NCBI RefSeq assembly: GCF_027744825.2 | Contig: NC_071336.1 | Location: 23,210,501-23,274,500, forward strand | Direction: 5' to 3' | Length of the DNA stretch: 64,000 nt | Source: Synchiropus splendidus | Lineage: Eukaryota; Chordata; Actinopteri; Syngnathiformes; Callionymidae | Shown: positions 35,637-46,900 of the stretch, in pieces | Position numbering within the stretch: position 1 is the stretch's first letter | Layout: each line of letters begins with the position of its first letter | Made by a program: the position numbers and the translations under genes | The notes under the pieces: model-generated | Seen by the model: only the letters and a program-made list of their open reading frames with translations | What the model was told of the DNA's origin: nothing | The model's database searches: none

Positions 35637-38600
35637 ACAGCATTACCCACAATGCAACACACTGACTGACTCGCACACTGGATGGTGCAGAGTGATGGGT
35701 TCTACTACGACAATCTTTGACACAAAATTTGAAATGATGCATCCTATTAAATCAACCTCTTTTTTTTCCTTCAGAAAGTGTCAAGCACGGTGTAGAAGTT
35801 TTCACTGCCTGAAAACTGCCACTGTCACCAAAATACTTAAAAAAACTGGTGGAAAATTGGTGCGTGCTGGGTCTTCTCCCAGCTGGAAATGCCCACACTA
35901 TGAGATCAGCTGTAGTGATATAGAGCAAGTATAGATCAACTGTAGTGATATAGTGCCTTTTAATAGTCAACTATTAAAAGTTAAAAAGGAATTTCAGACA
36001 TGTTTACACCTCAAAAGTTACTTTATGCTTGACTGAGTGGTGTATATTACCAACTGTCATGGCACCACCCAAAACAATCTGAAACTACATTGTGCAGCTT
36101 TAAGTCAGCAGCACCTGAGATTTGAGTCATTATGTTTATTCAGTATTTTATAGTTTAGATCGAGACTTCTTAATCCATCTTATTCTTTCTTATATATATA
36201 TATATATATGGTGGTGGGACTTTAACAAGTTAATTACGATTCATTAATTACAACATCATTACTATTAGTTAATCCCTTGAAAAAAATAATTTAATTTAAA
36301 TTAATTTAATTTAACAATTTGCTCTCCAGACAACAGGGAACCTTTGTAAGTGCAGGAGTTCCTGGTCCACTGATCACACTGATGCACAAGACACGTCACA
36401 GCTAGGATGATAACAACAACAACAAACGTGGAGGAATCCCTGAACCAAAGCAAACAACAGCATCTGTTAGCTTTTGTTCAGGGATGTTTTTCGCCACACA
36501 ATGGTCAGGGTTTCCACTACTCTGAATGTACTTGAAATTCTTATTAAATTTTAATTCTTATACAAATATTTTCAAGACATTAAAAGAGCTTGAGTTTAAA
36601 CAAGGTGATATAAAAACTTGAATATAGCCACCATCGTGATTTATTGTCAAACTGATGCCAAATAAGCAATATTTTGTTGTTTCAATGTATGTATCATCAT
36701 TTGATTCAGTAATATACCAAATTCATTCCAATTGAAAATTGTTGAAATCAATTGTTTAAATGTAATATTGTTCCCTCTCGACCGCACAAACGCACTTCAT
36801 TTCTTTACCTTGCAAACATAACCTTGATCGTGACACATAGGAAGCAAACGTGTCAGGTAGCAACTGCTCTTTCATCAGGGAGCCAACTGACATTCAGTGG
36901 CAGCTTCACTGTAAAGGTGGGATCAGCGCTGCTTGACTGTCCGTGGCTCCAATCCAGGATCTCCAGGAGATCTCCATCCCCCTTGTTTTACGACAAACCG
37001 CCACCTGTTCTCATTTCATCTCCCCAACATCTTTGCTGCGACCTGATGGACCACCAGCCAAGGACAGACACTGGTGCTTGGTGAGACAGAGAAGCATGAT
37101 TTCCCACCGTAAACATTCCCTATACATTTCCTGATGGTCACCACCTGTTTGCCTTCTTGCCAGAAAAATCTTGTTCTATCTGGAATATAAATAGTCTACA
37201 ACAATATCACTGAGTTCCCTCAACATGTAATGTATAAAGCTTGGATTTCATTTTTTAAACCATTGAAATTTCAGGAGGAATAATACATTTGTGTTCGGAA
37301 AATTAAATTGTTTGTGGGCATTTATTAGCACATGGTTCAGAATTCAGCAGAAAAGACAAATAAATACTGTATCTTTACCTGGATCACAATTGAAAACAAG
37401 TATTAGAGACTATTTCGATCAGAGGTTAAGACGCTTGTTTGAAGAGCCACATGCAGAATAAACCGTCACACCCAGCGCAACGTAACAGTGAGCACCCTGG
37501 AGAGTGCTACAGTGGATTATTGACCGGTGGATCCGTCTAGAAAACAGAAGTTAAACACACACACACAAAAACAACAACAAAATAATGCATGAAGTCATGA
37601 CTCCTCACTGCCTGTGCGAGCCTTTATTACACACACCGGAGTGCTAAAATATATCAGACAATTTTCCTTCCTGTTGTGGCTGCCTTTATGAGTCTGTAAT
37701 AAAAACATTTTTTAGTCATATGTTAGAGATCCTTAATGTTGTGTTTGACGTCCTCACACACGTTTAATATTTAAATCGTGTAGCCCTTTTTAATAACTTA
37801 AAAATGAATTTCATTATTGTCATTATTTTCTTCAGAATTGGCTACTTTGAAATCCTTAAATTGTTGACGTGTTTAATAACATTTTCACTTCATTTCATTT
37901 CAAAAGTGTGAACTCTGTGACGTTAGTTTCCCACCCCTTAAACCAAGTCATCGCCAGACCAGTCGTTTAATGGCATGTTTTTAGTGGGAAAATTTCAGAA
38001 AACTGTTTTTTTTTTTTTTTTTTTCACAACACTTCTAAAAACAGTTTATCCCTGTGTTAATGCCAGACAAGTTGCATTGTCTTTTTTTTTTTCTAAAAAG
38101 ATTTATTTTTTGTTGTTTTTGGGGAGGAGGGTATCATGGCCACAATAGCAGGAAAAAATATGCATTTTAAAGTTTCTAGATATGTCATCCACATGGTACA
38201 ACAAAGTGGGAAGTTTATGTAATATTAAAAAAAGCTGGGTTTTTTAATTATTATTATTGTTATTATTAGTAATATTATGAGGCCATCTATTCTAATTTAA
38301 GTATTATTATTGTGTTTTTTTTTCCTTAAAAAGTTGTGTGCCATTGTTCGGGTGTTCAAACAGTGCCAGTCGTTCTTACGTCAATTCTTCCACTAACCTT
38401 TGGCACAATCTTTGCCACACATGTTGTATGTTCTAACAAGACATAAATCTACAATTGCCAAAAACTGACTTCCATCAAGTTGTTTGGATTCCTCTTTTCC
38501 AGCACCCTCAGGCAAAGGCCATCTGGTATCACAAGACTGTCCAGCTCCAGAACCTCCGGTACGTACTTCCCAAATGCTTGCACACCAGTTTCCAGTTAAA

Positions 38601-39303
38601 TCCACATTGTGTATGGCTCTACCCTTCCTGATATGAATATGAATTTTTTTGTGAGGCAGTTAATAAGGTGTCTGATCTGCAAGTTTGTATGCCGAAAGGG
38701 AAGAAGAAGTGTGTCAGAAGATTCTGTAGCGCGATGCTAAGGTGCTGCTTGGTGTGAGGTCCAGAGAATGATGAGTGCAGTTCGGGAGCTAACAGGGCTA
38801 ATTTGGGTTCAGAGGCGACTCATGTTTGATAGATGGAGAAGGACGGCGTCTCCGCGCCGTGCAGCGCCACTCGCATGAAATCAAAGGCATTAAAAGAAGT
38901 GAAGGTTTCTCCCTGAGCAGAGCGACATCTGTTGCCAGCAGGTTACGCCATCTTTATTATTACCTGCAAGACAAACCAATGCTTTCCTGGCTTGGCAATT
39001 TAAAGCGATACATATACTGGCTAATTCGTGCTGTCAACATCATCCCTGTTGTAGGTGAAAAATGGGAACACCACGCAGAGCACCAGATGGCAGGGACGGA
39101 TCATAAATCTGAGGCAACGGAGGAATGATGGATGCTTTCTCCAGTGTAAACTGTTTCCGCCAAGAACCACACAGAGTACATCTTGAGCACTTTTGTTCAC
39201 CGCTGCACATTGTGCGGGTATAAAATATCCTGAAATTCAATGTCAGCATAGAGGATCTCCCACACGATCAGGATTTTATATCATCGTTGTACATGATTAG
39301 ACT
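35637..39303. other. Intergenic, no gene seen
   Basis: Includes a TA run (36,191-36,210) directly followed by GGTGGTGGGACTTTAAC and TTAATTACGATTCATTAATT, a start shared by some fish transposons, although I could not confirm the far end. Also an AC run near 37,555, T-rich tracts near 38,010 and 38,085, and ATT runs near 38,255. No supported gene. Confidence 0.4.
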
Positions 39304-39362
39304 TGTAGGCCTCAAAGGGCGGCAGTTACTGTAGGATTTTTGCTCCAACCGAGCAGGAACAC
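39304..39362 (+). repeat. Partial copy of the 4,530 element
   Basis: CAAAGGGCGGCAGT, followed by GTAGGATTTTTGCTCCAACC, parallels the body of the element at 4,530-4,664. The inverted ends are not visible. Confidence 0.45.
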
Positions 39363-39787
39363 ATATGTTAACAGTGACTGGGGTTACATGCCAAGAGTAG
39401 CTCGACTAAGGCAACAGTTCGATTACGCTGCTGAGTCCGACGGCGTCATGTTCTCCTGGTTTACATGCAGTGAATTTAAAATTGAGCTAGGTGTATTTCA
39501 CCTCTGTGACAAGGGGTGGCGCCGAGAGCGCTTCAGTGGCTCTGGTTCCTATGACCATAGAGCAGTCCTTCTGGGGCGCATGTGACCTCAGGGAACATTT
39601 TTTTTGACGTACTATAATAAAGTATAATTTTTTATTTTTATTTTTTATTCAGGCAAATTGATGCACTTTAAGTCTTTTCTGTTGCAGACAAAAACAATGT
39701 TAATCAAGTTGTTTGTAGGTTCTCGATATTACTTTTTTCTCTTTTCTTTAATGTCAACAAGAATACAATGTTATGCAGAGGTGTAAT

Positions 39788-39822
39788 AAATATATATATA
39801 ATAAATAAATAAATAAATAATC
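39788..39822. repeat. TA / AATA simple repeat
   Basis: A short TA run followed by AATAAATAAATAAATAA. Confidence 0.85.
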
Positions 39823-39927
39823 TATACTAGTGACAATTCATTGGAGTTTATCTACCAGCTTGTGCAACAAAGGGATTAACCAGTGACCACACGAAGGACA
39901 TAAAAAGAAGTCTTTTTGTTTTGCTTT

Positions 39928-42741
39928 TTTATTAATCGGCAGATACAAAAACCTTTCAGACTGTATCCAAAATGTGCAATAAATCACTGTTGATTTGAAG
40001 AGAAAATATACAAAAGACAATTTCGGAAAATTGACAACCAATGAGAACTGGCCTGAACCAGTTATTCTACGGGGGGGAAATTACCGCTACGATGCTCTCC
40101 ATCTGACGAAGTAGCTCAAGCTACTTCTCTCCCAAGATGAAAACTGAAGTCAGTGTTTTTGTACTTCTAAATTGGTGACATTCTGTTTCCCTGTTGTTAA
40201 ACACAAGAAAAGGCAATCATATCCGTAAGCAGCACAAATGTGTCCTAACACATTTCAAATAAAATAGTCTTCCGATCTGTACCAGGATGTTTCCGTGAGG
40301 GCCAAACATCAGCTCGTAATAACTCATGTTTACTCGTGGAGATGCTTCACCGAGACATTTTCGTGTTTCACCAGTAGAATTAAAGAAAAAAAAAAAAAAC
40401 GTTGAAGCAAAGTATGGAAGTTCCAGCTTGTCAAAAAATTGCATGAAGAATTTCTTTTGAAAACAAAAAAAACACAAAGGAAACACTGAATGACAAAACT
40501 TTCACATTTGAACTGAAAATAACACGCATGCAAACGAAAAGTAAAATCAAATTTACATCCACATTCTGGCTGTGATCCTATTCCTTGGAGAGCCCATGAG
40601 CAAAGCGCAGGCTTTGAAACAATGCTGGTGCCGTGCACTCGAGCCCACTGATGTCACAACACAAAAACATGATAGACTCCATCTAAACAGAAAATGAAGA
40701 GCTAAAGAACAAATGTGAAACTGTAAAATACATGGAGGGGGGCAAGTGAAGGCAGGTACACATCCATGTATATCACCCGAACATTCATGAGCAACTCATT
40801 TTCATCTGAAACTGCTGGGAACTGATGCCTGAAACAAGCGAACACGCCTCCTCCCTCGAAGAGCTCCTGATGGATAACAGTACATATCTTGTATATCTTC
40901 AACCAATGTTTGTTTGGAAAAAAAACCATCCCCCCCTACACTGCCAAACACTATCTAGATCCTTCATTCCTATACAACTCAAAGCTTTAAATGCTTCTAA
41001 GACTTTAAAACATGCAACATCATTTGAAATCTACCTTTAGCTTTGTCAACTTCAGTCAACCAAAACTACATATATGCTCCCGCAGCCTAACCAACAATTT
41101 GTTTTGAATACTTTTAAGGTCATGGATGTCAAAAGAAGCTCATTCATAGAAACAATTCCCTGTCAGGTTATAATAAAGCACTTGCGTAGCAAACTGTGTG
41201 CTCTTCCCTTAGCTCTGGTTCAAACAGCAAGTTGGGACGTAATGCAGCTCAGCAGAGACAATAACGTTGCTCTCCTTTCGACTAACAATCGGCCATGCAG
41301 CTCTTTCTAGGCTGATGTTCAAACCCCGCCTCGATGCAAAGACAACTTTTTTCACTTAATCGGTCGGAGTCAGGTTAATCGCTGATAATGGGTGACAAAA
41401 ACAGCCAGTGCTAGGTCATGATTCAATCTTATTGCAGCTTGTTTATATTCGCATGGCGTCACAACTTCTCATCCCATCTACACTTGGCAACTAAGCCTTT
41501 AATATAGAAGCTGCCATTACATGCAGATCGAAGTCTTGAGGAGTTTGCCTTTGTCTGGAATTGGCCCGCAATTGTGCAGTTTGTGTTACATTCCCGTTGC
41601 TTAACAGAAAAGTACAAAGAGGAATATTTGCCGCTTCTCCCAAAGCACAGAGTGAATCTCCAGCATTATTAGTACCACTGTATTCAGACATGAGATAGGT
41701 GATTTGGCTCAAAACTTAGTAGCCACAGTAGAATTTCTTGGGCACATCTGGACAAAGAAACTTGGTCAGCTGTGTGGACTAGTTCAAAGAAAAGACGTAT
41801 TCAAATGGTGTTACAATAAAAATGTTTTGAGCCGAGATGTCAATTCTGTCATTTTATCAGAACCTATCGAGCTGTAGAGGACAAACCAAAGAATTCCTGG
41901 TGTGGCTGGGATATTACAGACCTCCAAGCTATATTTTGGACATTCATTATTGAATTAAAAGATTCAGCTGGAGAGCTTAAGACTCAACTCCACTCATTTT
42001 GCACATCAAAGCCCATGCAGGTCATCGCAAGTACGATTGCACCATGAAAAATGTGAAGAAAGCATTTTCCGGGGGAAGTTGCATCAGATCTTCATTAGAA
42101 ACGGTTTTCGCAACAGAATAACATGGAGCATCATAAATAAATGACTGGCATTTCTCCTCTAGATTCTTATAATTGTGAAGAAAAAAATCCTGTGCATTAA
42201 AAAGAGCTAAAGACGGTGTATCCTTTATGAACCTGTCGGACCTGTACCTGCGTACAGATCATCCTGAAACACAATTGCCATCACTATGATTGACATTACG
42301 GTTTCTGCAAACAACACAATTTCGATTGCCAATGTCAAATCAACATTTTTGAAACCATAGTTCCACATTTCTTTCATAATCACAAACAGATTTGATGTGC
42401 AGAATGGTGGAGTATGACGCCCCACTTTTTCATGTAAACAACTGCCTTTCGAAGCACGTAATGGAAAAAGACAATGATATCCAATCATTCCTGGAGGCGG
42501 CAAAGGCTCGAATTGAGTGTCTCAAGAGTGCATTGAATAAAAACACCGGTGGGTTTTATTCGTCGGCTAAATAATGGAATAGGTTACATCTGCCGGTGTA
42601 TGACGAACAGCTGCAGATCCAAACTGAATCCCAACACTGTCGCATGGAAACAACCGCCACCATTCTAGTGTGTAAACCTTGATTAAATCTCTTAACAGAA
42701 GACAAAAGTGCAAAAATGTCACCGCTGTCCCACACGTGTCC
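39928..42741 (-). other. socs6: Probable 3' untranslated region of socs6
   Basis: AT-rich sequence directly downstream of the socs6 stop codon with no other gene. A canonical AATAAA on the minus strand lies close to the stop (42,555-42,560), and another occurs far downstream (39,928-39,933). If the distal one is used, the 3' untranslated region is about 2.8 kb, which fits the long 3' untranslated region usual for vertebrate SOCS6. No transcript evidence is available, so the extent is inferred. Confidence 0.5.
42555..42560 (-). terminator. Candidate proximal polyadenylation signal of socs6
   Basis: TTTATT on the plus strand reads AATAAA on the socs6 strand, about 180 bases after the stop codon. 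A distal match at 39,928-39,933 is the alternative. Confidence 0.4.
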
Positions 42742-44334
42742 TCAGTAGTGCTTCTCCTGCAGGTAATCTTTCATCTTGTTGGGTAAGGGCAGTTTCTGGA
42801 TAAGGTCTATTCTTGTGTACTGTCTGATGACAAAGCGACAGAGGTACTGCAGAGAGCGCACTTGCATAAACCGAGACACTGGGTTGGTGAGTCTGACGGG
42901 GTAGGTTGCAGATCCTGCTATTCGAGACCTGGAATAACAGAAAGCTCCATTCTCTGAGTCTTTGATGGAGTGTTCAATGAGCTCAACTATGGACGTGTGT
43001 CCCTCCACGTCTGGCTGCTCGTAGAAGCTGAAGCGTCCATTCGAGTGTTCAATGCGGGTGTGAAGGGTTTTCCCCTGTGACCTGAAACTGAGGCTGAGCA
43101 GGTACCTGTCGTCCGAACTGTCTCTAACTAGGAATGAACCATCCGCCAAGTTCACCAGCTTCTCCTCCGCCTCCGAACGGGTGATGGGGCCCCAGTACCA
43201 GCCCTGCCTCGCTAGTTTCTTTAGCTCCTCAGTCAGGCTGGTCACCACCATAGGACCGCTACTCTGGACGGAGTCATAAACCCGGCTTACCCCAGGAGCT
43301 GAATTGGGGTCAAAGTTGAGGTGATGTCTTACTCTCTCAGCAACCTGGCTGTCTGATGAGCTGAACCCTGAAAAAGTCCTCGGGATATGTCCATGGCTTC
43401 CTGAAGGTGGCAAGGGCGGAGTGAGAGGTGGCGGGATGTCTACCCTCGAGCTGTGGAGCATCAAACTGGCAGAACTGATGAGAAGACTATTCACTGAAGT
43501 GTCCATAAACAAGTCTGGTGACAATCCATTATCCAGTTCGTGATCCTCTTGACCCTGGTCGGCAAGTATAGACCTAGTGTCGGCCTCGGCCACCACCTCC
43601 ATAGGAGACAAGGTGTCTAAGCAGCAAGAATGTGATCCTTCTGGGTATATTCCCTCGTCTAAAGGCATTGTGTACTGAATATAGTCCTGAGGCGTTAGCC
43701 CCAGCACCACAGGCACATCATTTTCATCAATGTTCAGGTGCAGCTCACCGTTTTTTAGGGACTCTGCTTGGTCATGGAAAAGCCCTTCCATCTGTAGATC
43801 ATGATAGTCTTTGCGGACGCCGTTGAGATTGGGACTTGGACTAGGAGAATGAACCATGGCTTTCACCTTTACCTCCATCTTGATACAAGCATCCTCAGAG
43901 TTGACTGGTCGAAACGGCCAGGGCGAGGGGCTGTAATGGTGACTGTGTAGTGACGCAGATCTTAGAGGCCTTTGGGCTTTCACCTCATTGAAGCTAATCG
44001 GGGCAGAGGATGAAGAGAAGGTGTCATCATCATCCACTGAGCCAATAGTCGAAGAGCCACCTTTCCCCTTCGCCTTCTGCTTGGCAGACAGCCTTCTCTT
44101 CAGAGATCCCATAATCCCCTCGCTTTTTGAACGACCCTTATTTTGCCCACTCTTGTCGTCTTCGCTGCCAAGATCACAGCCCGACAGGTCTTTGGTATAA
44201 CAGCCGCCAAAAAGCGACTCTTCCTTTGAAAACTCGGCGGTCACCGAGGGCTGCTGGAGCATGACGAAGTTGCCATCCTCTTTGCCCTTTATGCTGAGGG
44301 ACTTGCGGATGGTCTTAAGGCTTATCTTCTTCAT
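42742..44334 (-). CDS. socs6: Suppressor of cytokine signaling 6
   Basis: SOCS6 is a cytoplasmic adaptor. Its SH2 domain binds phosphotyrosine on receptors such as KIT and on IRS proteins, and its SOCS box recruits Elongin B/C and Cullin-5 for ubiquitination. The 530-residue frame is uninterrupted, as is usual for SOCS6, against about 535 in human. Visible features: conserved start MKKISLKTIRKS; a basic LKRRLSAKQKAKGK stretch; the long variable N-terminal region; VYDSVQSSGPMVV just before the SH2 domain (about 379-486, beginning WYWGPITRSEAEEKL); the phosphate-binding Arg404 in GSFLVRDSS; a SOCS box (about 484-530) with BC box SLQYLCRFVI and Cullin-5 box LPLPNKMKDYL. The last 50 residues look identical to human as I remember it. 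The start has A at -3. Fish can carry two paralogues; the adjacent rttn supports this as the copy in the ancestral location. Confidence 0.98.
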   Translation of the reverse strand: MKKISLKTIRKSLSIKGKEDGNFVMLQQPSVTAEFSKEESLFGGCYTKDLSGCDLGSEDDKSGQNKGRSKSEGIMGSLKRRLSAKQKAKGKGGSSTIGSVDDDDTFSSSSAPISFNEVKAQRPLRSASLHSHHYSPSPWPFRPVNSEDACIKMEVKVKAMVHSPSPSPNLNGVRKDYHDLQMEGLFHDQAESLKNGELHLNIDENDVPVVLGLTPQDYIQYTMPLDEGIYPEGSHSCCLDTLSPMEVVAEADTRSILADQGQEDHELDNGLSPDLFMDTSVNSLLISSASLMLHSSRVDIPPPLTPPLPPSGSHGHIPRTFSGFSSSDSQVAERVRHHLNFDPNSAPGVSRVYDSVQSSGPMVVTSLTEELKKLARQGWYWGPITRSEAEEKLVNLADGSFLVRDSSDDRYLLSLSFRSQGKTLHTRIEHSNGRFSFYEQPDVEGHTSIVELIEHSIKDSENGAFCYSRSRIAGSATYPVRLTNPVSRFMQVRSLQYLCRFVIRQYTRIDLIQKLPLPNKMKDYLQEKHY

Positions 44335-44460
44335 ACTGACAGGCCCTCCGAAGCGGGGGCATGGGATGACTCTCCTTGTTTCCCGACGAAAGGACTATCC
44401 ACAGTGTCTTCCCATCAGGCCGCTCAAAACAAGTCATGCATACAAGGAACCCATCCAACC
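44335..44460 (-). other. socs6: 5' untranslated part of the socs6 coding exon
   Basis: On the minus strand a good acceptor, CTTTTTCTGCAG, ends at 44,461, so the coding exon probably begins at 44,460 and carries 126 bases of leader. This leader has five ATGs (first bases at 44,454, 44,441, 44,437, 44,415 and 44,362). The frame from 44,437 has 40 codons and overlaps the true start out of frame, ending at 44,315. See findings. Confidence 0.6.
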
Positions 44461-46130
44461 CTGCAGAAAAAGAACATTTTTAGACACACTCAGCTGAAAT
44501 GAAAACACCTAAAAACACTACCATGATACAACAATAAGCAAAAGGTAAAAAAAAAAAAAAAAAATGGATTCCTTTTAATTTTTTAAGCAACTACCTCTAA
44601 ATGAACCACACACTGACTAATTAAAAAAATTGACCAATCCCCAAATGAAAAGGGTTTTAATGATTGTTTCAAAAACAAATGAATCACCTTAAGCTCAACC
44701 ACCTCCAAGTGCTGAATGAGTTAAATTCAAATACATAATTATACAAATTTCCGAGATTCGCAAAATGTTTTGCAAGGTGTTCGCTTGCATGTTGCAACTT
44801 GAGGTGAGGACAGTCAGAGAATAAGGTTGGACAATGCCCCAAACTGCCTTTGTTCTCTATATTGCTCTGCATTTCCCCACCTTTGCAAATTGGGAAATCA
44901 TCTTCCACAATTTCCCACTTCACTTTTACTTCCATTTATTATTAGCAGCACGGAATGGGTAAGAAAATCACAATGATCCAGTCACCATTCAAATTAAGAA
45001 ATTGTGTTCTAATTGCAAAATATAAATTTGTTTGAATACCTGCCTTCATAAATGCTTTGTGAATTTAGTGCATGTCCATTAAGGTTACGTATACAGACTT
45101 CAATCTTCTTGAGATTAGAAGTAGTTGTACAGCACAAAAAACACTTCAACTTGTTACCGATGTGTCAATTTGCATCACTAACTACTAGCAATTTATACTA
45201 GGAGCCACAAAATCCAAATTGCCTTTACAACATTGCAACAATTATTCAATTATTGTAATGTTATTAAATAGTTGGGGCTAAAAATCATCAACAAATCACA
45301 GAAGTCAACATTAAATCATTGCTTATTTTATTTGCAACACCTAAAATATTGGAACTTTAAGGTCAGCATGTTATGACACTGGGCCAGACTATTTCACGCT
45401 CATTTCTGAGCAATCAAAGTTTATGGAGGAATGGAGGGAAAAAAAGTAAGAAATGATCGTTGCTCTTGAGGATATGTATAAAGTCATAGCAATGAAATTA
45501 AGGATTAACCATCATTTAGTTCAGCAATCCTGCATGAGCCCACATAAGTTTGGGCTTGGGTTTTGCCGCAAATATCTGACGGTGACATGGAGATACAGTA
45601 ATAAGAAATGAAGCTTAATAAAACTCTATACTCCCCATTTCAACCTCTCCACATATCACAGACAAGGCTGCTGTGATTGTGTTCATATTTGAAGTCATCA
45701 AAGCCTATGAGGTAACCAAACTCCCCGTTTACGTTATAATAAAACCTAAGGCTTGTTTCAGTTTATGACATTTATAATCATTAATCTAATAGAATCAAGG
45801 CAAAGACTTCAAAGGGTCATATTGATCCTTTGAGAGATTTGATGAGAAAAGCAGAATAGGTGGTTTAACACACGTGCACACACATTTCTGACAACAACAA
45901 ACGCATCTTACTTGAACCACAAAGCGAAGTGAAATGAGGAATATTTTGAGGGATAAACATTAGCGAAGCCAGAAACGCACTAAATGTTTTGAGAACATGG
46001 GTCGCTCATTTTGGCAGATAGGTCGAAGAGATCTGGCCGCGTAAAACGACCACATCACTGACAGACACCCAAACAGTGGTGCACTGTAAGGAAATGAACT
46101 GATCAAGACAGCTGCAATCTGATTACTCAC
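44461..46130 (-). other. Intron in the socs6 leader (predicted)
   Basis: Bounded by the donor AATG|GTGAGTAATC at 46,130 and the acceptor at 44,461 on the minus strand. AT-rich, no repeat boundaries or other genes seen. Confidence 0.45.
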
Positions 46131-46205
46131 CATTATGACGAAGAAAATGGTGACTCTACTTGACTGGTTGGGTCAAGTTCCATTTCCACCCTCTTTCATT
46201 TGATC
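46131..46205 (-). other. Possible second noncoding exon of socs6
   Basis: A 75-base segment with an acceptor-like TTTTGACTGCAG upstream and a strong donor, GTGAGTAAT, downstream. The donor is convincing; the acceptor is weaker. It could be skipped. Confidence 0.35.
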
Positions 46206-46730
46206 CTGCAGTCAAAACGATGGACTGTTAAATAATGCGACTGTCCAGATTCGCATTTGAATACAAGAAAGGGGAACTTCAAATGGGGAAGTCAACGTAG
46301 CAAGAGCACGAAGGTTCATCCTGACCTGGCGCGGCCTACAAACACTTCACGCCTGAGGCTACACAGTGGTTTAAAATATCAATGTAATGTTCGTGTTATT
46401 TTACAAACTCCGAGATTCCAGTCGTAGAATGACTTCTGCGTTTGCTGCTTAAGAAAGGGCATTTGCTGCGCTTAATGCGCTGCTATTGCACAACTACTAC
46501 TTTGTTAGCACGTTGGTTTTCAGTTAATATGTCGCTTAAATTTCAGAAAAACAACCACATTCAAACAGCTGCATGATATATTACATACAGGGCAGATCTC
46601 GCAAACATATCCCTACGGTGGTAGAGTCTCTTACAGACGATGTAGCCATAAAACGACGCTTATTGTTGGCCAATGGAGGCTAAGCTAATTTAGCTAGCTT
46701 TGTTTGTAGTCGGTAAAAATACAAGTTTAC

Positions 46731-46900
46731 CTTTCGTTAAACGAGCCCCCGCGTCCAAGCAAAAGAGCCGGACGTGTGCATTGTTTGATCTCCTATCGAT
46801 TTAACGAGCAGCTACGGGCAGCAGACGACACTCTCCCAGCACGGTGTCACCTCTCAGTCCAGGTCGGCTAACAGTTGGTGGCGTTCGGCCTCTTCCTTTC
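46731..46900 (-). other. Probable first exon and promoter area of socs6
   Basis: A donor, GAAAG|GTAAACTTG, lies at 46,731/46,730 on the minus strand. Upstream of it the sequence is GC-richer than its surroundings, with several CpGs, as expected for a vertebrate promoter and first exon. No TATA box is evident. The transcription start is not determinable, and the right boundary is a guess. Confidence 0.45.

Noticed and set aside
36205..37945. A 1.7-kb transposon from GGTGGTGGGACTTTAAC to the TTTCCCACCCC near 37,930
   Set aside because: The proposed ends match only weakly and no target duplication is visible.
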